Shown here one piece after another: positions 63,740 through 64,000 of a stretch of 64,000 nucleotides of DNA; the stretch's first letter is position 1; each line of letters opens with the position of its first letter. The notes under the pieces are model-generated. The model saw only the letters and a program-made list of their open reading frames with translations. It ran no database searches and was not told the origin of the DNA. The stretch is from Limosilactobacillus balticus. Lineage in GTDB: Bacteria; Bacillota; Bacilli; Lactobacillales; Lactobacillaceae. The stretch spans positions 124,001-188,000 of the forward strand of contig NZ_JACIVH010000042.1 in assembly GCF_014145615.1 (NCBI RefSeq). Direction: 5' to 3'. The translations under genes were made by a program, and so were the position numbers.

Positions 63740-64000
63740 ATGAAAGTAGCTCAACTTACTAAATACAATAAAAAGAATCCACAAATACTAATTAGCAATG
63801 TTTCTTTGCCGCCGCTTGGACCTGATGACCTACTAATTCAAGTTAAAGCGGCAGGTGTTAATCCATTAGACAATTTAATAGCACGGGGCGATTTGAAATT
63901 AGTTGTCCCATATAAATTACCGCAAACACTGGGCAATGAATTTGTAGGAATTGTTCAACAAACTGGTAAAGATGTTACTAATTTTAAGGTAGGTGACCGT
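63740..64000 (+). CDS. NADP-dependent MDR oxidoreductase, quinone-oxidoreductase-like (3' end cut by window)
   Basis: The first 87 codons of a medium-chain dehydrogenase of the zeta-crystallin/quinone oxidoreductase type. It starts MKVAQLTKYNKKNPQIL, has VKAAGVNPLDNLIARGDL near residue 37 and LGNEFVGIVQQTG near residue 65, without zinc ligands so far. It reduces quinones or enones with NADPH in this family. ATG follows GTGAGG. It continues beyond the window. Confidence 0.85.
   Translation, partial: MKVAQLTKYNKKNPQILISNVSLPPLGPDDLLIQVKAAGVNPLDNLIARGDLKLVVPYKLPQTLGNEFVGIVQQTGKDVTNFKVGDR

Overview
The window looks like the replication-origin region of a low-GC lactic acid bacterium, most likely Limosilactobacillus reuteri or a close relative. 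The reasons are the divergent dnaA / rpmH-rnpA-yidC-jag-mnmE-mnmG block around a DnaA-box-rich origin, Firmicute ribosome binding sites, a lysine-type MurE beside a D-aspartate-ligase-like ATP-grasp enzyme, and many CGG arginine codons. The species name is inference. I saw no rRNA or tRNA genes, CRISPR array or intact insertion sequence.

Layout. 1-7335: truncated dnaA (minus strand), oriC, then the conserved ribosome / membrane insertion / tRNA modification block. 7534-13719: asnB, murE, aslA-like ligase, signal peptidase I and a GNAT enzyme. 13860-40450: a large accessory redox island with four aldo/keto reductases, two SDRs, an NAD(P)-binding protein, an OYE-type flavin oxidoreductase, a zinc alcohol dehydrogenase, a cupin and a carboxymuconolactone decarboxylase-like protein, four flavodoxins (two exported), a ferric-reductase-like membrane flavocytochrome, three esterases, an LtrA protein, transporters, two LysR and two MerR regulators. 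40524-51657: a solitary PTS EIIC, hydrolases, an amidohydrolase, a toxin-antitoxin pair, MgtC, a third LysR, hpt, a serine hydrolase and arsC. 51993-56484: a prolyl-tRNA-deacylase-like protein and a decayed bacteriocin/pheromone locus (double-glycine peptide, GHKL kinase, LytTR regulator, wreck of a C39 transporter, tandem small membrane proteins). 56821-64000: AEC transporter, OmpR-type two-component system with a PepSY protein, a MalY-type aminotransferase, a DUF3737 protein, a second CMD protein and the start of a quinone-oxidoreductase-like gene.

The main discovery candidate is a regulon inside the redox island. Ten promoters between 17.9 and 39.4 kb each have a TTGCCT-like -35, a spacer of exactly 19 nt filled by a dyad close to CCTTGAAGTC/GACTTCAAGG, and a TATA-like -10. 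This is the overlong-spacer architecture of MerR-activated promoters. One copy precedes a flavodoxin-MerR operon, which suggests autoregulation. The ten promoters would coordinate about 20 genes. Among them is an operon combining two exported flavodoxins, an exported esterase and a ferric-reductase-like flavocytochrome, which suggests electron transfer across the membrane. Overall the regulon looks like a response to reactive carbonyls, quinones or another electrophile, but the inducer cannot be read from the sequence.

Several genes here have likely true starts downstream of the longest open frame, because that frame would begin inside a terminator or upstream of the promoter. Those starts are corrected below. 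Decayed genes (two oxidoreductases, a C39 transporter, a frameshifted small membrane protein and short remnants) mark the accessory parts as actively changing.
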